Below are positions 20,841 to 31,905 of a DNA stretch of 64,000 bases, piece after piece (position 1 is the first letter of the stretch; each line of letters starts with the position of its first letter). Made by a program: the position numbers and the translations under genes. The DNA is from Sclerotiophoma versabilis (Eukaryota; Ascomycota; Dothideomycetes; Pleosporales; Didymellaceae), in the NCBI GenBank assembly GCA_012274445.1, contig JAAROD010000095.1, positions 1,178,001 to 1,242,000 of the forward strand, given 5' to 3'. The notes beneath the pieces are model-generated. The model was not told the DNA's origin, searched no databases, and worked only from the letters and a program-made list of their open reading frames with translations.

Positions 20841-22634
20841 GCATACGCCTCCTTGCACACACACGATGTGTATTATGCTACACTAATGGTATAACTTTCA
20901 GCCAATCATACGACTTGATTACGTGCAGCTTATAACGGCAATCTCCAATGTCTTCCACCCACATTTGCCAGTCCCTGCTGTGTCCGCAACCCAGACACCT
21001 GGTTCTACTCGACTGCAGCTCCCCCAAGCCGAATACGTGAGCTTTAAATTTCTCACGCCTTCAGCTGCTGAGTGAAACGTCGACGTCGAATTCTACTAAC
21101 GATGGTTGGAATGGGTTATAGCCGTACACTGCATGGTACACACAACAGCCAACATACTGATACTCTCGGTGGGTCACTGCAACCACATGAATATGGTATC
21201 AGCATCTGCTGTTACGAGTGATCATGGTTGTCACGGACAGATTGCACAACTACCAGGAATCGCAACTTTAGCGATATGCAAGCCACACGGCTGCTTGCAT
21301 AGCATCTCCTGCACTCAGAACAGTTTCAGTCATGCACACACATAGCGAGCGACATAATAACGGGCACCATCAACTGATCAGAAAACGTAATAGATCACTT
21401 TTCAACAAGTAGAATCTTCAACTGCAATCTCCGACGTGCGACTGTTTTTCTGCACTGACGTGACGTCTACACACTGCCATACTCACAGCGCCAATTTGCT
21501 ACTCACCATCGTCGATGGCTCCCCCTATCCATCCATTCGTCTGCTCGCCTCAGTCCTGCCTCACGTCCCTCGTCTCTAAATACATCGCACTATTCGCGAA
21601 ACCAGCCTGCCGAACAAATCACTGCACTGGACCAAAGCAGTAAGAACGTGCTTGTAACAACTTATCGCCAAAGCGTGTAACAAGAGTAGCAGCCGTCATT
21701 TCTGCACACGGAACATTCGTCTCGTATTCAACGGGCCCGCAGTATAATATTCCCTAGCTGCACCACCTGTCACCTCTGATTGACTGGTTCAGAGACCCGT
21801 GACAGATGTCTTGTTCCAGCAATTGTGACACAGCCAAGAAGCCAAATGTGACTTACTGTCTGCGCTACCAACTGCGCGGCTGCAGTTGTACCACCTCTAC
21901 TGATCGAACGCGTACCGGTACGTCGTGCCACGTCGCGCTACCTCACGCTGCCTGTGCATTCTGCGCAGCTGACTCGACTGCAGGATTCTCGTAAGGGGCG
22001 CCACACCCACTGCGTATTTGTTACTTACATGGTGCGATGCTAGGTAGCTGTGATGGGGAATCGGGAGAGCGCTGAAGTCCGCAGATAACACCGTCATGTA
22101 TCGAGACGAGCTGGGGACCGTATTGTGTTGGCAAAGATGTGTCGACGCCACTCCACTGTGGTGCAACGGGAGTGCTCGCTCATCCTGCTTCGGCAATCGT
22201 CAGATGTCAACGCATCCTGTGTGTGTAAACGTGGGATCAAACCGAGCGGTATCACGCATGCGGCTGGAGTACCAGGTGCTCCGTCCATGATACCTTCACG
22301 TAGCCGTGACTTCTTGCAGTTCTTGCGCTTCGGCTGTCGTCGTCACCTTCGCCGCGTTTCGGATTTGGTTTCCGAGTCCTCTTACGCATGCATACAGTAC
22401 GAGATTCATGTACCACGAGGTCCCGGCTATCGGTGCATAGGTATACTCAAGACCGTGATTGATTGCGTACTTGTCTGATACACATATTGTTACAGCTCTT
22501 CCTGATGCTCTTCGATGCTCTCCGCGAGTCGCGTTGAAGAGTTAGACTCCTGGATATGACAATCCCACACAACATGCTACTCTACTCGTACATTTCCCTT
22601 TCCCATGCCTCTCCTCTTCTCAACAACCGAGACC
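20841..22634. other. Intergenic between GET2 and mL61 gene (convergent)
   Basis: About 1.8 kb with only short frames lacking motifs. I looked for tRNA B-box (GGTTCRANYCC-like) sequences and found none. No repeat stands out. A short unannotated transcript cannot be excluded. Confidence 0.45.
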
Positions 22635-23600
22635 CTAAGCAGCAGCCGTGGTCTCGCCCCTCGCCAACCGCAACAACTCTGCCTCCCGTCTCTCCTTCAT
22701 AAGCTTTTCCCTCACAAGCACACGGTCCGCCTCACTCCGCTCCTTAAACTCGGCCATCTCAGCCATCTGCTGCTCCTCCTCGGGGGTCGGCCTGACAACC
22801 TGGCTCTCAGGCAACTTCGCCAGCAGCGCGTCGAGAATCTCGCTGTGCTGCTGGTCGCGGATGTTGATGGTGTGCGTTGGCTTTGTGGCGTCGGGGACTT
22901 GGGTGTTGCGCGCGTTGGGGGTGTCGGAGGGCGGTGTGGCCGCAGTGCCGGACTGCGTGGAGAGCGAGGGGATGGACGTGTTGGACGAGCCGTCGGGGGT
23001 GTTGGGCGTGCTCTTGGTGTAGATGTGCAGCAGCGCGGGGCCGTCGGCGGAGTTGTGTCGGCTGATTTCGATGGGGATCGAGGGGTTGCGATATTTTATC
23101 CGCGGCAGCATTTCGCGCCAGAATTTCCTGTAGAGGGCGTGTCAGTAGGTCTTGGTGTATTGTCTGATCGTGTGCCAAGCTGTCAGCCTCCGTGTGGGAG
23201 GATGCTCTTGGCCATTGCGATGAGCTCGCTTGGTTCTGAGCTGTGCTGTGCGACTCGCAAGAGAAATTGTGCGTACCTTGCGCCCCTATGCCCTCCATAA
23301 ATCTTGGTGTTGAATTCCATGCTAATCTTCGACACCTCCTTGGGCAGCACCAATGCGCCTGGGCCGCATCTTATCCACAGCAGCTGTCCCAATAATCAGC
23401 AATCGTCTACATTTGTCTCGTCGCATCGTCGCAGTAGGTCGTGTATAGTAGAAAGTGCGGTCGGCGTTCGAGGGTGGTTGTAGAGTAGTGATTCGTACCT
23501 TCTGTAAGGAGCGTCAGTGGCGTTCAATGTGGATCTTTTGAGTTCGCGAGCATGAAAATACCTCTTGAAGCTTCCGCGCGCGTGCTATTATGTTGACCAT
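22635..23600 (-). CDS. MRP49: Mitochondrial large-subunit ribosomal protein mL61 (Mrp49; L51/S25/CI-B8 domain)
   Basis: Component of the mitochondrial 54S ribosomal subunit with the thioredoxin-like L51/S25/CI-B8 fold. Proposed exons: 23600..23562, a 3-nt exon 23501..23499, 23383..23277 and 23127..22635; 213 aa. The N-terminus reads MVNIIARARKLQE, then LLWIRCGPGALVLP and YGGHRGARKFWREMLPRIKY, matching fungal Mrp49 orthologues as I remember them. The last junction rebuilds the Arg of GARKFW. The 3-nt exon (one Lys) is bounded by good signals on both sides (CCTTACAG before, GTACGA after). Skipping it keeps the frame and gives a 178-base single intron and 212 aa. The C-terminal third is an Ala/Glu-rich helix that extends beyond the domain. 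Confidence 0.85.
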
Positions 23601-24002
23601 GTTGTGCTATGAGGATATCGAGATGTTCAGACGGCGTCGAGAAATCTCGCTGGTCGCGGTCAACTCCGCAACGCCGAAGATTTGCCTAGCGCCTGTGCAC
23701 ATGTCACTAGTTCTCGAGACAGTGAGCGCGCAACGTCGCATTTGGCTGGGTTCTGAATGGCAAGGTCAAACATGTGTCTCATGGTTCATTTTGTCATATT
23801 GTCCCAACTACGTTCAAAGCTAACCAATCCATATTGTTTGTCCACCGTCTTAAATAGCATGCGCCTTGCCAATAAAGAAGCCGCAGCCGTAGCAGACGTC
23901 AAAAGTACAAAGTGATATCTAGCAGTCCAAACTTCGTGTCCATATACAGTGGTCCTAGCCACCAGAGTACCTGCTGCTGTGCTTTCCCAGAGATGTCTGA
24001 GT
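23601..24002. other. Intergenic: mL61 promoter and 3' flank of thioredoxin-like gene
   Basis: About 400 bases; nothing recognised. Confidence 0.5.
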
Positions 24003-24915
24003 CTAGCGAGCGGCCGCTGGTGCAGCACCAGCACCACCTTGCTGAGCGGGAGCGCCGGGGTTCATGCGCTTGCTCCTGTTCAATTGTCAGCGTACGTCTT
24101 TTTGTCCCTCAGGGGGTGTGACTTACATGAAAGTCCTGCTGAAGAAGGAGATAAGGATCATAGGCAGCCAGGAAGGCATCTTTGAGAATCCCCAGGTGGC
24201 GTAAGCAAAAGGAATGGCAAGACCATACTGCTGGAGCGCGCCATTGAAAGGATGGAACAGACCCTCGTAAGGAGGGATCTCGTCGATCTTGTTGTCAACA
24301 ACAAGCTCCTTGAAGGTCTCGGTGGTGGTCGAGGTGCGGTTCAGGGGCTTGTAGCGGAACTCAGGAACGGGCGCAGACTGGTCAGCCAGCGGCTTGGGAA
24401 TGCGGAATTTGATCAGAGACGGCGCGCCAACCGACCACGAGTTGCAGAGGATGTTTTCCCTCTCGCAGTCGATGAAGCCAAGCTTAGGTGAGGAGGGCTG
24501 GGCAGCGATGATAGGGACGGATGCCTGCAGTCGTCAGTCATGCCTTGTGCTGCCGGGTTTGTTAAATACATACGTTCCACGCCTTCTCAGCAGGCCCACA
24601 GAAACCGTAGCATGTGCTGTTGCCGCCAGTAACGAAGATGAGCCATTCTTGTGTCGCAGGTGCACTGACGGTGGGGTCGACGGTCAGAACCTCCTTCCAG
24701 TTTTCGAGAGTGAGGTTGTGTTGGACGGCGGCGGCGGCCTTGGCGGCGGCGGCCTCGACGGGCGCAGAGGGCACAGATGGCGCAGAGGGGATGACAGAGG
24801 CCACAGAGGCCGTCGCCTGGTTGAAGTAGCCCTTGACCTTGTCGAGGAAGGGAATCTGCTGCTCAGCGAGGGCGAGCGCCGGCAGGGCAAGGACAGCTGT
24901 CGTCGAGAAACGCAT
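24003..24915 (-). CDS. Secretory-pathway membrane protein with thioredoxin-like region, function unknown
   Basis: Exons are 24915..24574, 24524..24127 and 24075..24003, with introns of 49 and 51 bases; 270 aa. A signal peptide (residues 1-17, MRFSTTAVLALPALALA) is followed by an Ala/Ser-rich linker, then a region that looks thioredoxin-like: EWLIFVTGGNSTCYGFCGPAEKAW, with a CYGFC pair where thioredoxins have CxxC, and a following IDCERENILCNSWSV. The spacing is CxxxC rather than CxxC, so classical oxidoreductase activity is doubtful. A hydrophobic stretch LAIPFAYATWG..WLPMILISFF near the C-terminus probably spans the membrane, leaving a short basic Ala/Gly/Gln-rich tail. Probably an ER membrane protein with a lumenal domain. 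I recognise it as a conserved fungal type but cannot name a function. Confidence 0.75.
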
Positions 24916-25573
24916 TGTGAATGTCGAGTGTGGTGCTGAGGGTTGCGCAACGGACGATGATCAGGGAAAGCTGTGTGCGTCGCTGCCTGTGGTTCAGGGT
25001 CCAGAAGATGACGTTTGCGGGGCGGGGCACGGCAGGTGCGATGGAAGAAGCAACAATCTGCAATGAAGCAACTGGGATGGTTCGAATCAACGAGATGAGT
25101 GCCAGAGATACTTGGAATGGGGCAATACTAAGGAGATGGAATCCTCAGCCACAACACGATGGATACCACGCGTTCGAGGTCTAGCGGGCCAGAGCTGCGA
25201 AATTGCTGAAGCTTGGACCTTGTCTGGAGCCCCATCCACCAGCCCACACCACCCTCGTCCCGTTCACTCCGATTCGCCGTTGCAGTGACAGCAGTGCACC
25301 GTGAGTTTGATCGACTGCCGACTGTCTCCAAACGATACGACGGCTATAGAAAGAGCAATGCACATTGGGAGTCGACAGCGCAGGCGGAAGTAGTAGCCTG
25401 CCATGGCCTCGATCTGACTAACCTCATAACACACAAGACACAACGACATCAAGCACCCTGGCTTCATTGTCACATCCTGTCACTACCTGGTTCGACATTG
25501 CTCGCCGTTGGCACATTACTGAGATCCCAACTTCTCTCTAATTGCCAACTTATCCAGCCCTGTTTGCAGACAG
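24916..25573. other. Intergenic: promoter of thioredoxin-like gene and 3' flank of WH2 gene
   Basis: Nothing recognised beyond leader and 3' flank sequence; open frames here lack motifs. Confidence 0.5.
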
Positions 25574-27454
25574 CTACACGAAGACATGGGGCGCTGGACT
25601 TTCCACTCTGGAAGGAGCACGAGATGGCATTCCTGCTGCTGTCAGCGGTCGCCGAGTGCCTCCTGCTGACAATGTATTGCCTAGGTGCTCTCTGAACGCC
25701 CTATCGGGCTCATGATATCTTTCATCGTACTCAGAGCCAACCGTTCGCCATGTCTCTTGGGACGTACGAGGCTTGACTGAATTTGAGGTCTCAATGGGTC
25801 CAGTGCTGTCAGCACCTTGATCTTTCCGCTCATTCAACTTGGGCTTCCCCAACGTTGTTGCCAGTTCGTCCTGGAAATTCGTAGGCATCTTTATCCTCGG
25901 CTGCGGTGCGGTAAGCGGCGTCTTGTTGCGAGCAGTACGCTCTTCCTCCTGCCTCCTCTCCCTTTCTTCGACAGCCTGAGCATGCTCGAGTATTTGAATT
26001 TCATGGCTGTGCGGTGTCCCTTCGTACGTGGGTGGTTCTCTTTGGCCATCTGCGATACGAGCGTCATCTTTGCGCGCCGCACTCTTGTCCTTTCTGTCTT
26101 CTTCACGCACATTATTGAGCTTCACACCGCCTTGAATGCTTGCAAGAAATGCGTTGTGAGCTGAATCAACCTTAGGTTGTGGAAGTGGAGGCGGAGGCGG
26201 AGCAGGAGGATGAGTAGGAGCAGCAACAGAGAAGACAGGTACTGGCATATTACCCGCTGACGGCATGTCGTGGTATGGTGTCAGTGGCCGTACAGATCTC
26301 GCTGGTTCGGGTGGTGTGGATGACCGAATGCGTATTGTTGGCGCATGACTAGTACCTTGACTGCCTCCAGCATCCTCCGTTCGACCATCCCTGACTGAAG
26401 GTGCGCTTCGAAATGATGGAGAGTGTGTCCTTTTTGGCCTCGCAGAAACCGGTAATGGCCCTCGAGCGAACGGTGCTGGAGTCCTTTTCCGTTGAGCAGA
26501 CGATCCTCCATCGCGGACTGGCTCATAGACAGGATATTCTTGCCTTCTCGACCGCCGTTCGCCTTCCCGACTCCTCGACCCGCGACGTCTCCTTCGCCTT
26601 CGGTCCCGCTCACTCTCTCTACTAAGGTCATGTCTGTCCTTTTCAAGGAGCGATTCTTCCTCGTCCTTCCCTACCCTCCTCGCATCCCTTCTTTTCTGCA
26701 AGAACGCATCGACATGCTTCTCAGCAAAACCCTGACTTCGATGTCCAGCCTCTCTCTCCGCTTTGATGTGTCGATACACAGTTTTTGCATGCGGGATGAG
26801 ACCTACCCCCTTCCCTTTTGTCGGAAGAGATCCGAACTGTGTCCCATCTGGGTCGAGAAGAGCTTCTGCTGCGTGGAGCGCGCCGGACATGATGTGCTGG
26901 GCGCTGGACGACGAAAGCTTATCTTGCGGCGCAGCTCGAGTCCGTTGGCTTTGCTGCTGCTCATGATCTCCATGGTCTGCAGCACTCGTGTCGTCACGCT
27001 CTTTAGTCGATCTATGGCGATGGCGTCTTTTATGTCGCTGTTCGCCTCGATCTTTAGAACGATGATGCTTCCTCCGGTGTCCGTCTCTATCATCGCCTCT
27101 CCCCGACTCCCGATTTCTGTGATTATTATCTTTCCGTTCGCTCTCGCGCTCACCATCTCTCCCGCTGTGCCGTCGAGCCCTCCTCTGCTCATCATTCTCT
27201 TTCTCCCTCTTCTCACGCGCTTCTTCTTGTCTGTACAGTCTGTAAATCCTTAGATTCTCAACCACCCCTTCGACAATAAGTCGGCCCGTGCTGACACGAC
27301 TCATTCCCGGATCGCGAGCCCGACGGCCTGACGCCAGATCTTGAATGCTGGCTGCGACCTGTTGGTGGTAATGCTGTGATTTGGGGTCCGGGGTTTGATG
27401 TCTGGTGGCCATCGAAGGCACAGCAAGTGCGAGCAGGAGCCATAATACTTTCAT
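25574..27454 (-). CDS. Charged, proline-rich protein with a WH2 actin-binding motif
   Basis: Single frame, 626 aa. The N-terminal third is extremely Arg/Lys/Asp/Glu-rich (REKREKENDEQRR, RHKRRHRHR), a middle part has SR/RS-like runs, and a proline track (APPPPPPLPQP, about 415-428) is followed by HNAFLASIQGGVKLNNV (about 432-449). The last fits the WH2 pattern LLxxIxxGxxLxxV, and a polyproline track just before WH2 is the arrangement of verprolin/WASP proteins that bind profilin and G-actin. The C-terminal 180 residues are charged and partly helical. The first ATG gives MKVLWLLLALAVPSMA, which looks like a secretion signal, odd for an actin-binding protein; Met15 (27412) is an alternative start that removes it. 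I cannot name an orthologue. Confidence 0.72.
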   Translation of the reverse strand: MKVLWLLLALAVPSMATRHQTPDPKSQHYHQQVAASIQDLASGRRARDPGMSRVSTGRLIVEGVVENLRIYRLYRQEEAREKREKENDEQRRARRHSGRDGERESERKDNNHRNRESGRGDDRDGHRRKHHRSKDRGEQRHKRRHRHRSTKERDDTSAADHGDHEQQQSQRTRAAPQDKLSSSSAQHIMSGALHAAEALLDPDGTQFGSLPTKGKGVGLIPHAKTVYRHIKAEREAGHRSQGFAEKHVDAFLQKRRDARRVGKDEEESLLEKDRHDLSRESERDRRRRRRRGSRSREGERRSRRQEYPVYEPVRDGGSSAQRKRTPAPFARGPLPVSARPKRTHSPSFRSAPSVRDGRTEDAGGSQGTSHAPTIRIRSSTPPEPARSVRPLTPYHDMPSAGNMPVPVFSVAAPTHPPAPPPPPLPQPKVDSAHNAFLASIQGGVKLNNVREEDRKDKSAARKDDARIADGQREPPTYEGTPHSHEIQILEHAQAVEERERRQEEERTARNKTPLTAPQPRIKMPTNFQDELATTLGKPKLNERKDQGADSTGPIETSNSVKPRTSQETWRTVGSEYDERYHEPDRAFREHLGNTLSAGGTRRPLTAAGMPSRAPSRVESPAPHVFV

Positions 27455-27830
27455 AATGCGATTCCTGTGAGAAACGTGAAAGGTGGGCGGTTTGTCGCTG
27501 AACTAGAGGTGTGAATTGTGAGTTGGTGAATTGCGAGTGATAGCAAACGGCTAGTCATGTGGAGCTCAGTAGAGAACGACAACCGGTACGACGCATCAAT
27601 AGGGTTCCAAGAAGTTGACAGGCGTTTGACAAGTCGGTGAAATAACACACAATGATAAGAATAGCGAGCTGTCATTCAATACGTAAACATACTATGCAAG
27701 CTATCTGGATTAAACACAAACCTCCGTCCCAGCCATTTAGTTCCTCCCAAACCAGAAAACCAGCAATCCGTCATTTCATTCTTGTCCATACTTCATAACA
27801 TCATACTTCGTCTGTCTAGCCGACACCAAC
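27455..27830. other. Intergenic: WH2-gene promoter and LPMO 3' flank
   Basis: About 375 bases; nothing recognised. Confidence 0.5.
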
Positions 27831-30038
27831 CTATTGCAGACCCTGTGCCCCGTCCACATCCGCAGGCACGTCGTTCGTGAGCACCGGTCCCGGTCCCAGA
27901 AGCCAAGGCAGCGCATCCGCAATACTCTCCAGCGTGTTGGGGTCAACCTCAACCGGATCCAGAGGAATCGTGACCCCCTCGTCCGCCTGATCAACAGCTT
28001 CTTGCAAAGGATTTGTGTCCTCAGAAGGCTGATCAACAGGAGGTCGGTCATCCGATGCATCCGATGGAACGGGTGTAAGGCCAGGGGCCGCATCCACTTC
28101 AGGCACATCATCAAAAGGCGGGGGTGCGAGGATAACCGGGTTGTTTACAATATCACTGACCAGCTCGCCGAGGGTTTTATTCTGATAGGGTAGCAAATCC
28201 GCTGGTGGCGCTGTGTCGTTACTTCCCAGCCCTGTGGCGTTAGTTCCCGGCGCTGTGGCGTTCAGCGCTGGGTATGGAGCATCGCTCGTCGAGTTGGAAG
28301 GATAAGGACCAGTGAAGTTCTCAGGCAGCGGGTATGGGATGAGCGGATGCGACATTCCTGGACGAGGACGGCGGCCACTGGCATCTTCAGCTTCGGCTGG
28401 TACGTCATCGTCAGAGTCATCCAGGACGGGCCAGATGCTATGCGAGGTCTTGGGAGAGATGGCGTTGAGAGCCTGGTTTTGGAGGCATGATTCGTACGCG
28501 GCCTTTTCTTCTGCGAAGTTCTGGAGGTAGTCGTCGTGCGCAGCGATTTCTGCAGCGGTGTGGTTGCATCCGCCTAAGCAGGAGTTGAACCCAACTTGAG
28601 GAGTGGGTTCGATGCAAGAAGAGAAGGTAGGGACATCTTCGCCGGGGTATATTGTGGCACCTGAGTCATCGACCGAACCGATGGGTTCGATAGAGATGAT
28701 GATGGTCGGCTCATTAGAGGACGAATCCTCTCCGAACGGGTCAGGTCCTTCGCCAACCCAAATTGGTCCATCAGGTCCAAGCTCGTAGCCAGGCAAAAGC
28801 TGAGGGATTGGGGGTTCAGGTGCAAAGATTTGCGGTGGGAACGTGTAATGTCCATCCAAATCTGGAATATCGAAGTCTGGGAAGTCAGGCAGCCCATGGT
28901 AGAATTCAGGCTCACCCAACACCAATGGTATGTCCTCAGAATCGGGCTCTGACGCAGGTACAGGATCAGTGACAGGGTCGTCGCTGTAGATATCGAACAA
29001 GTCGCCGAGCGTCTTCCAGAAACCGGCCAGCAGTGCGTCAAAGACATCTATACCATCACCTGTTTCATCACTCGCCTCACTTGTCACAGGGTCAACGAGC
29101 TGTCTTTTCGTCACCAATCCCTGTACAAGATTAGGGAACCACGCCTTGAAGCCGTCATCGGCATCTGTGGCGTCGCCAGGCGCGCTGATGCTGCCGACGC
29201 TGGGTCCAGGGTAGACTTGAGCAGGTGAGCTCGTCGAGGAAAGAACGCCTCGTCTAGCGTGCCTGCGCACTGCCCCTGCGTTCTGCGCATCTTCAGTGGT
29301 AGAAACTCCAGTGCGATCGTATGTAGAGGCAGGAGGGTAATACGGAACGCTGACAGTCGAGGCTGTAGCATATTTGACGAGAGAGGCCAAGTCAGTACTG
29401 AGCTCCACCATTCGGCGAAGGAAAGCATCAAATCGCTCCTGCTCAGACATGTCATTCCAGCTTTTCTGTACTGAGGAAACATCAGGCGCTTGCACATAAG
29501 TTTCTGTAGACACTTGCGTAGAGTCTCTTGTGGAAGCCTGCGTGGACGCCTTTGTGGATGCTTGCTGCTGGTAGTATGCACTATCATCACCACGATGGTA
29601 TTGGATTGGCGTACGCTGACCGTCTGAGCGCTTGATATATGACGTCCATCGCTTCTGGCGAGATACGCGCTTGTATGCGGTATCGGGATCCTCATGATAT
29701 TGTGAGTCTTGAGTGCTGTGGACGTTCTTGTTGGAGTAATCAATGCCGTCTTCAGGGTACGGATCCAGGTCCTCAGTATTGTGGTAGTGCGAGTCCGGTG
29801 GGTAGCCAGCAGTTTTATGCTTGCAGTTCTTCGTATGAATGTGACTGCGCGGATGTGCTGAATGCTCTTTCTTCTGGCTATAGTGTTCGGTATAGTCTGC
29901 TGCCCTTGCCGTGCTCCTTTGTGCAAGACCTCTGTCATGCAACGTTGCCAGGTACGCATCAAGCTCCTTCTGGACCTTTGTGTTTGGCTTCATTTGGTTT
30001 AAGTTCTCTGCATCAATTTTAGATGCATCCTGTTTCGA

Positions 30039-30075
<37 letters not shown>

Positions 30076-31025
30076 GCCGGTTGTTGCTTTTGCTGTGTCG
30101 TGCGAGAATTACCGCCATTACACTCAGGATGCCACTGCCCATCCCTCATCTTACTTGCGCAGTCGCTCGGCTTTGATGGAGTTTGAGGTGGCGGAGTCCA
30201 TTGACCTCCACCGCCACCACCATAATTACTCGACGTGTCCTTGGTACCAGCATTCTTAGACGGCTTTCCAGTACACTGGCCTCTGCTGAAACTTGGTTGC
30301 ATAGAGCTGCTATCCCCGTTACCGTAAGCAACCTCCTTGCCGGGGCTGTCAAAGATGACGTCGGTAGTTTCCTGGGTCTTGCAGCTATTGATGTTGGCAA
30401 GGTTTGCAACGAATAATGGGGGAAATCTTGACAAAGCCTTTGCAGCCGAGACCTGAGTGTCGCGCTTGCCGGTGTTCTTGTTCGTAATGTCGACCACGGC
30501 ACAGTTCATGTACATCTCTCGGTTGCCGATCCTGTTGAACCTGTTTACTGTGAGCCATTGCCCTGTCTCCCATGCCATACGAAATGGTGAAAGCAGAAGA
30601 GCCTACCATGTCCAGGCTAGCAAACACTTTTTCGCTGCCGGCATGTCGCGGGGCACCCTAAAGTCGTAGCTGTCATTCAGCGGACAACCGCCCATGATGC
30701 TCTTGAGAACGTTGAAGTTTTCTCCACGATCACAACTCATACTGATCTGGCAACTACCCCCACCGTGTGTTGCGCTCCCTCTCAACCTCAAGGTTTGTTT
30801 GCTACCGGCCGCATATGTTGCGACTGTTGTTAGTGGTGTGTTGAGGTGATAGCCCTTGCAGGCAAAGTTGCTGCCATCAGCGTTCAAAGGATTGAGTATA
30901 TTGTAATCCTTGGGCTCGTCACGGTCTGAGTGGGGATCTCTCAAGGGCGAGGGTGATGACATCTGCATGTGTGCGAGAGCGAAAGGAAGGGCGCTCAGCG
31001 CACCGATGATGGAGAGAGGAGCCAT
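27831..31025 (-). CDS. AA11 lytic polysaccharide monooxygenase with ~800-residue C-terminal extension
   Basis: Secreted copper monooxygenase of the chitin-active AA11 family. Exons are 31025..30607 and 30540..27831; the 66-base intron restores AWTWFNRIGNREMYMNC; 1042 aa. An 18-residue signal peptide ends FALA; the mature protein begins His19-Met, giving the histidine brace with His87 in GSATHGGGSC. Tyr150 in REMYMNC is the likely axial residue. The catalytic domain ends near residue 200. A Gly-rich linker leads to a short Cys/Trp module (DGQWHPECNGG) like the one appended to other AA11 proteins. Then come a Gln tract, a Ser/Thr-rich section, several KR/RR processing-type sites, and an acidic Pro/Asp-rich half with a few Cys and NxS/T sequons. 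Typical AA11 proteins are a few hundred residues, so this tail is exceptional. No stop or splice signal suggests two genes. The upstream ATG at 31043 is less likely because it displaces the signal peptide. Confidence 0.85.
30033..30074. repeat. CAG/CTG trinucleotide run inside the LPMO gene (poly-Gln)
   Basis: A CTG run on the plus strand (CAG on the coding strand) encodes about 12 consecutive Gln in the linker after the catalytic part of the AA11 protein. It is a likely length-variable site. Confidence 0.85.
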
Positions 31026-31581
31026 GGTGAGTATGGCCAGCATACACTGGAGTGCAAAGATGGGCAGAAAGATGGGACGATGTGTTGAAGTGTCATGATG
31101 GTTATATGGTTACGAGCAAGGGATGGTGGCGGGTGGCAGGTGGGCCAGTTGCGCGTCGAATTCCTGGTTGTCGCGTGGACCCGGTCAGGCCTGGCCGGAA
31201 GCCAGATCGAATGTGGAAGAGGGACAGGGCAAATGTTGACAAGGGAGCAGACATAAGGAGACATGACTGAGGGTTGTTTGATAGAGGCAGGCGGGCTTGT
31301 GAGAGGCGGGTGGTGAGACACGGGCTGTGAAGGGCGCTCTGTTCGACTTCATTGAACCTGTCTCAGTCGAGTCCGCGTACTCGGTTCAGGCATTCTGCTG
31401 TCGTCTTCCGTCAGTGAACAAGGCTTCTGCAACGAAGAATGGATCGAGCACGCTCGTGCATATGCTGCAGCTTCCAGCTCCCTTGTCGCATTCCATTAGA
31501 TATTTGTGCACCCCCAAAAGCTTCGCAAAGCTTGTAGCAAACCCAGTAACGCCGCGGAATGTAATGTCCGTGTCTATCCCC
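31026..31581. other. Intergenic: AA11 gene promoter and PGA2 3' flank
   Basis: About 550 bases; short frames only, no motif recognised. Confidence 0.5.
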
Positions 31582-31905
31582 TCATCTCAGAGACGATCGC
31601 TGCACCAGGCCGTCATCGCCCTTTGCCGTGTTCTTTTTCCCGCCACGGAAGTCGTTGGCCGAGAGCTCGGTGCCAGTGTCGAGACCCAGCTCTGCAGCCT
31701 CCTTGGCATCGCGCTTCTTCCGGCTCCGCTCGGCGTGGGCGAGCAGGTATGGACGGATGAGCAGGTATGCGCCGACGATGACAATGATGCGGAGCCAGCG
31801 TTGTGCGCTCATTTCCTCCCAGGACTTGACCGAATTGTTGACAAGGCGGTCCTTCCATTCAACGACATTGGCGAGGAGCGCATTCCAGGAGACTTCGTCG
31901 GCCAT
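31582..31905 (-). CDS. PGA2: Pga2-like ER/trafficking protein
   Basis: Small membrane protein of the Pga2 family (formerly DUF1531), linked in yeast to protein export. Single exon, 107 aa. Residues about 10-35 form an amphipathic helix; WLRIIVIVGAYLLIRPYLL (about 42-60) is the single membrane segment, followed by a basic stretch ERSRKKRDAKEAAELG and a hydrophilic tail with NDFRGGKK. The order (acidic helix, one TM ending in RPYLL, basic tail) fits the family as I know it. It is divergent from the MHF1 gene with 532 bases between the starts. Confidence 0.78.
   Translation of the reverse strand: MADEVSWNALLANVVEWKDRLVNNSVKSWEEMSAQRWLRIIVIVGAYLLIRPYLLAHAERSRKKRDAKEAAELGLDTGTELSANDFRGGKKNTAKGDDGLVQRSSLR

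Noticed and set aside
20841..22634. Search for tRNA genes in the larger gaps (B-box and acceptor-stem pairing)
   Set aside because: A few GGTTCGA-like strings occur (for example near 25078 and 41470) but none has a matching A box or foldable cloverleaf.
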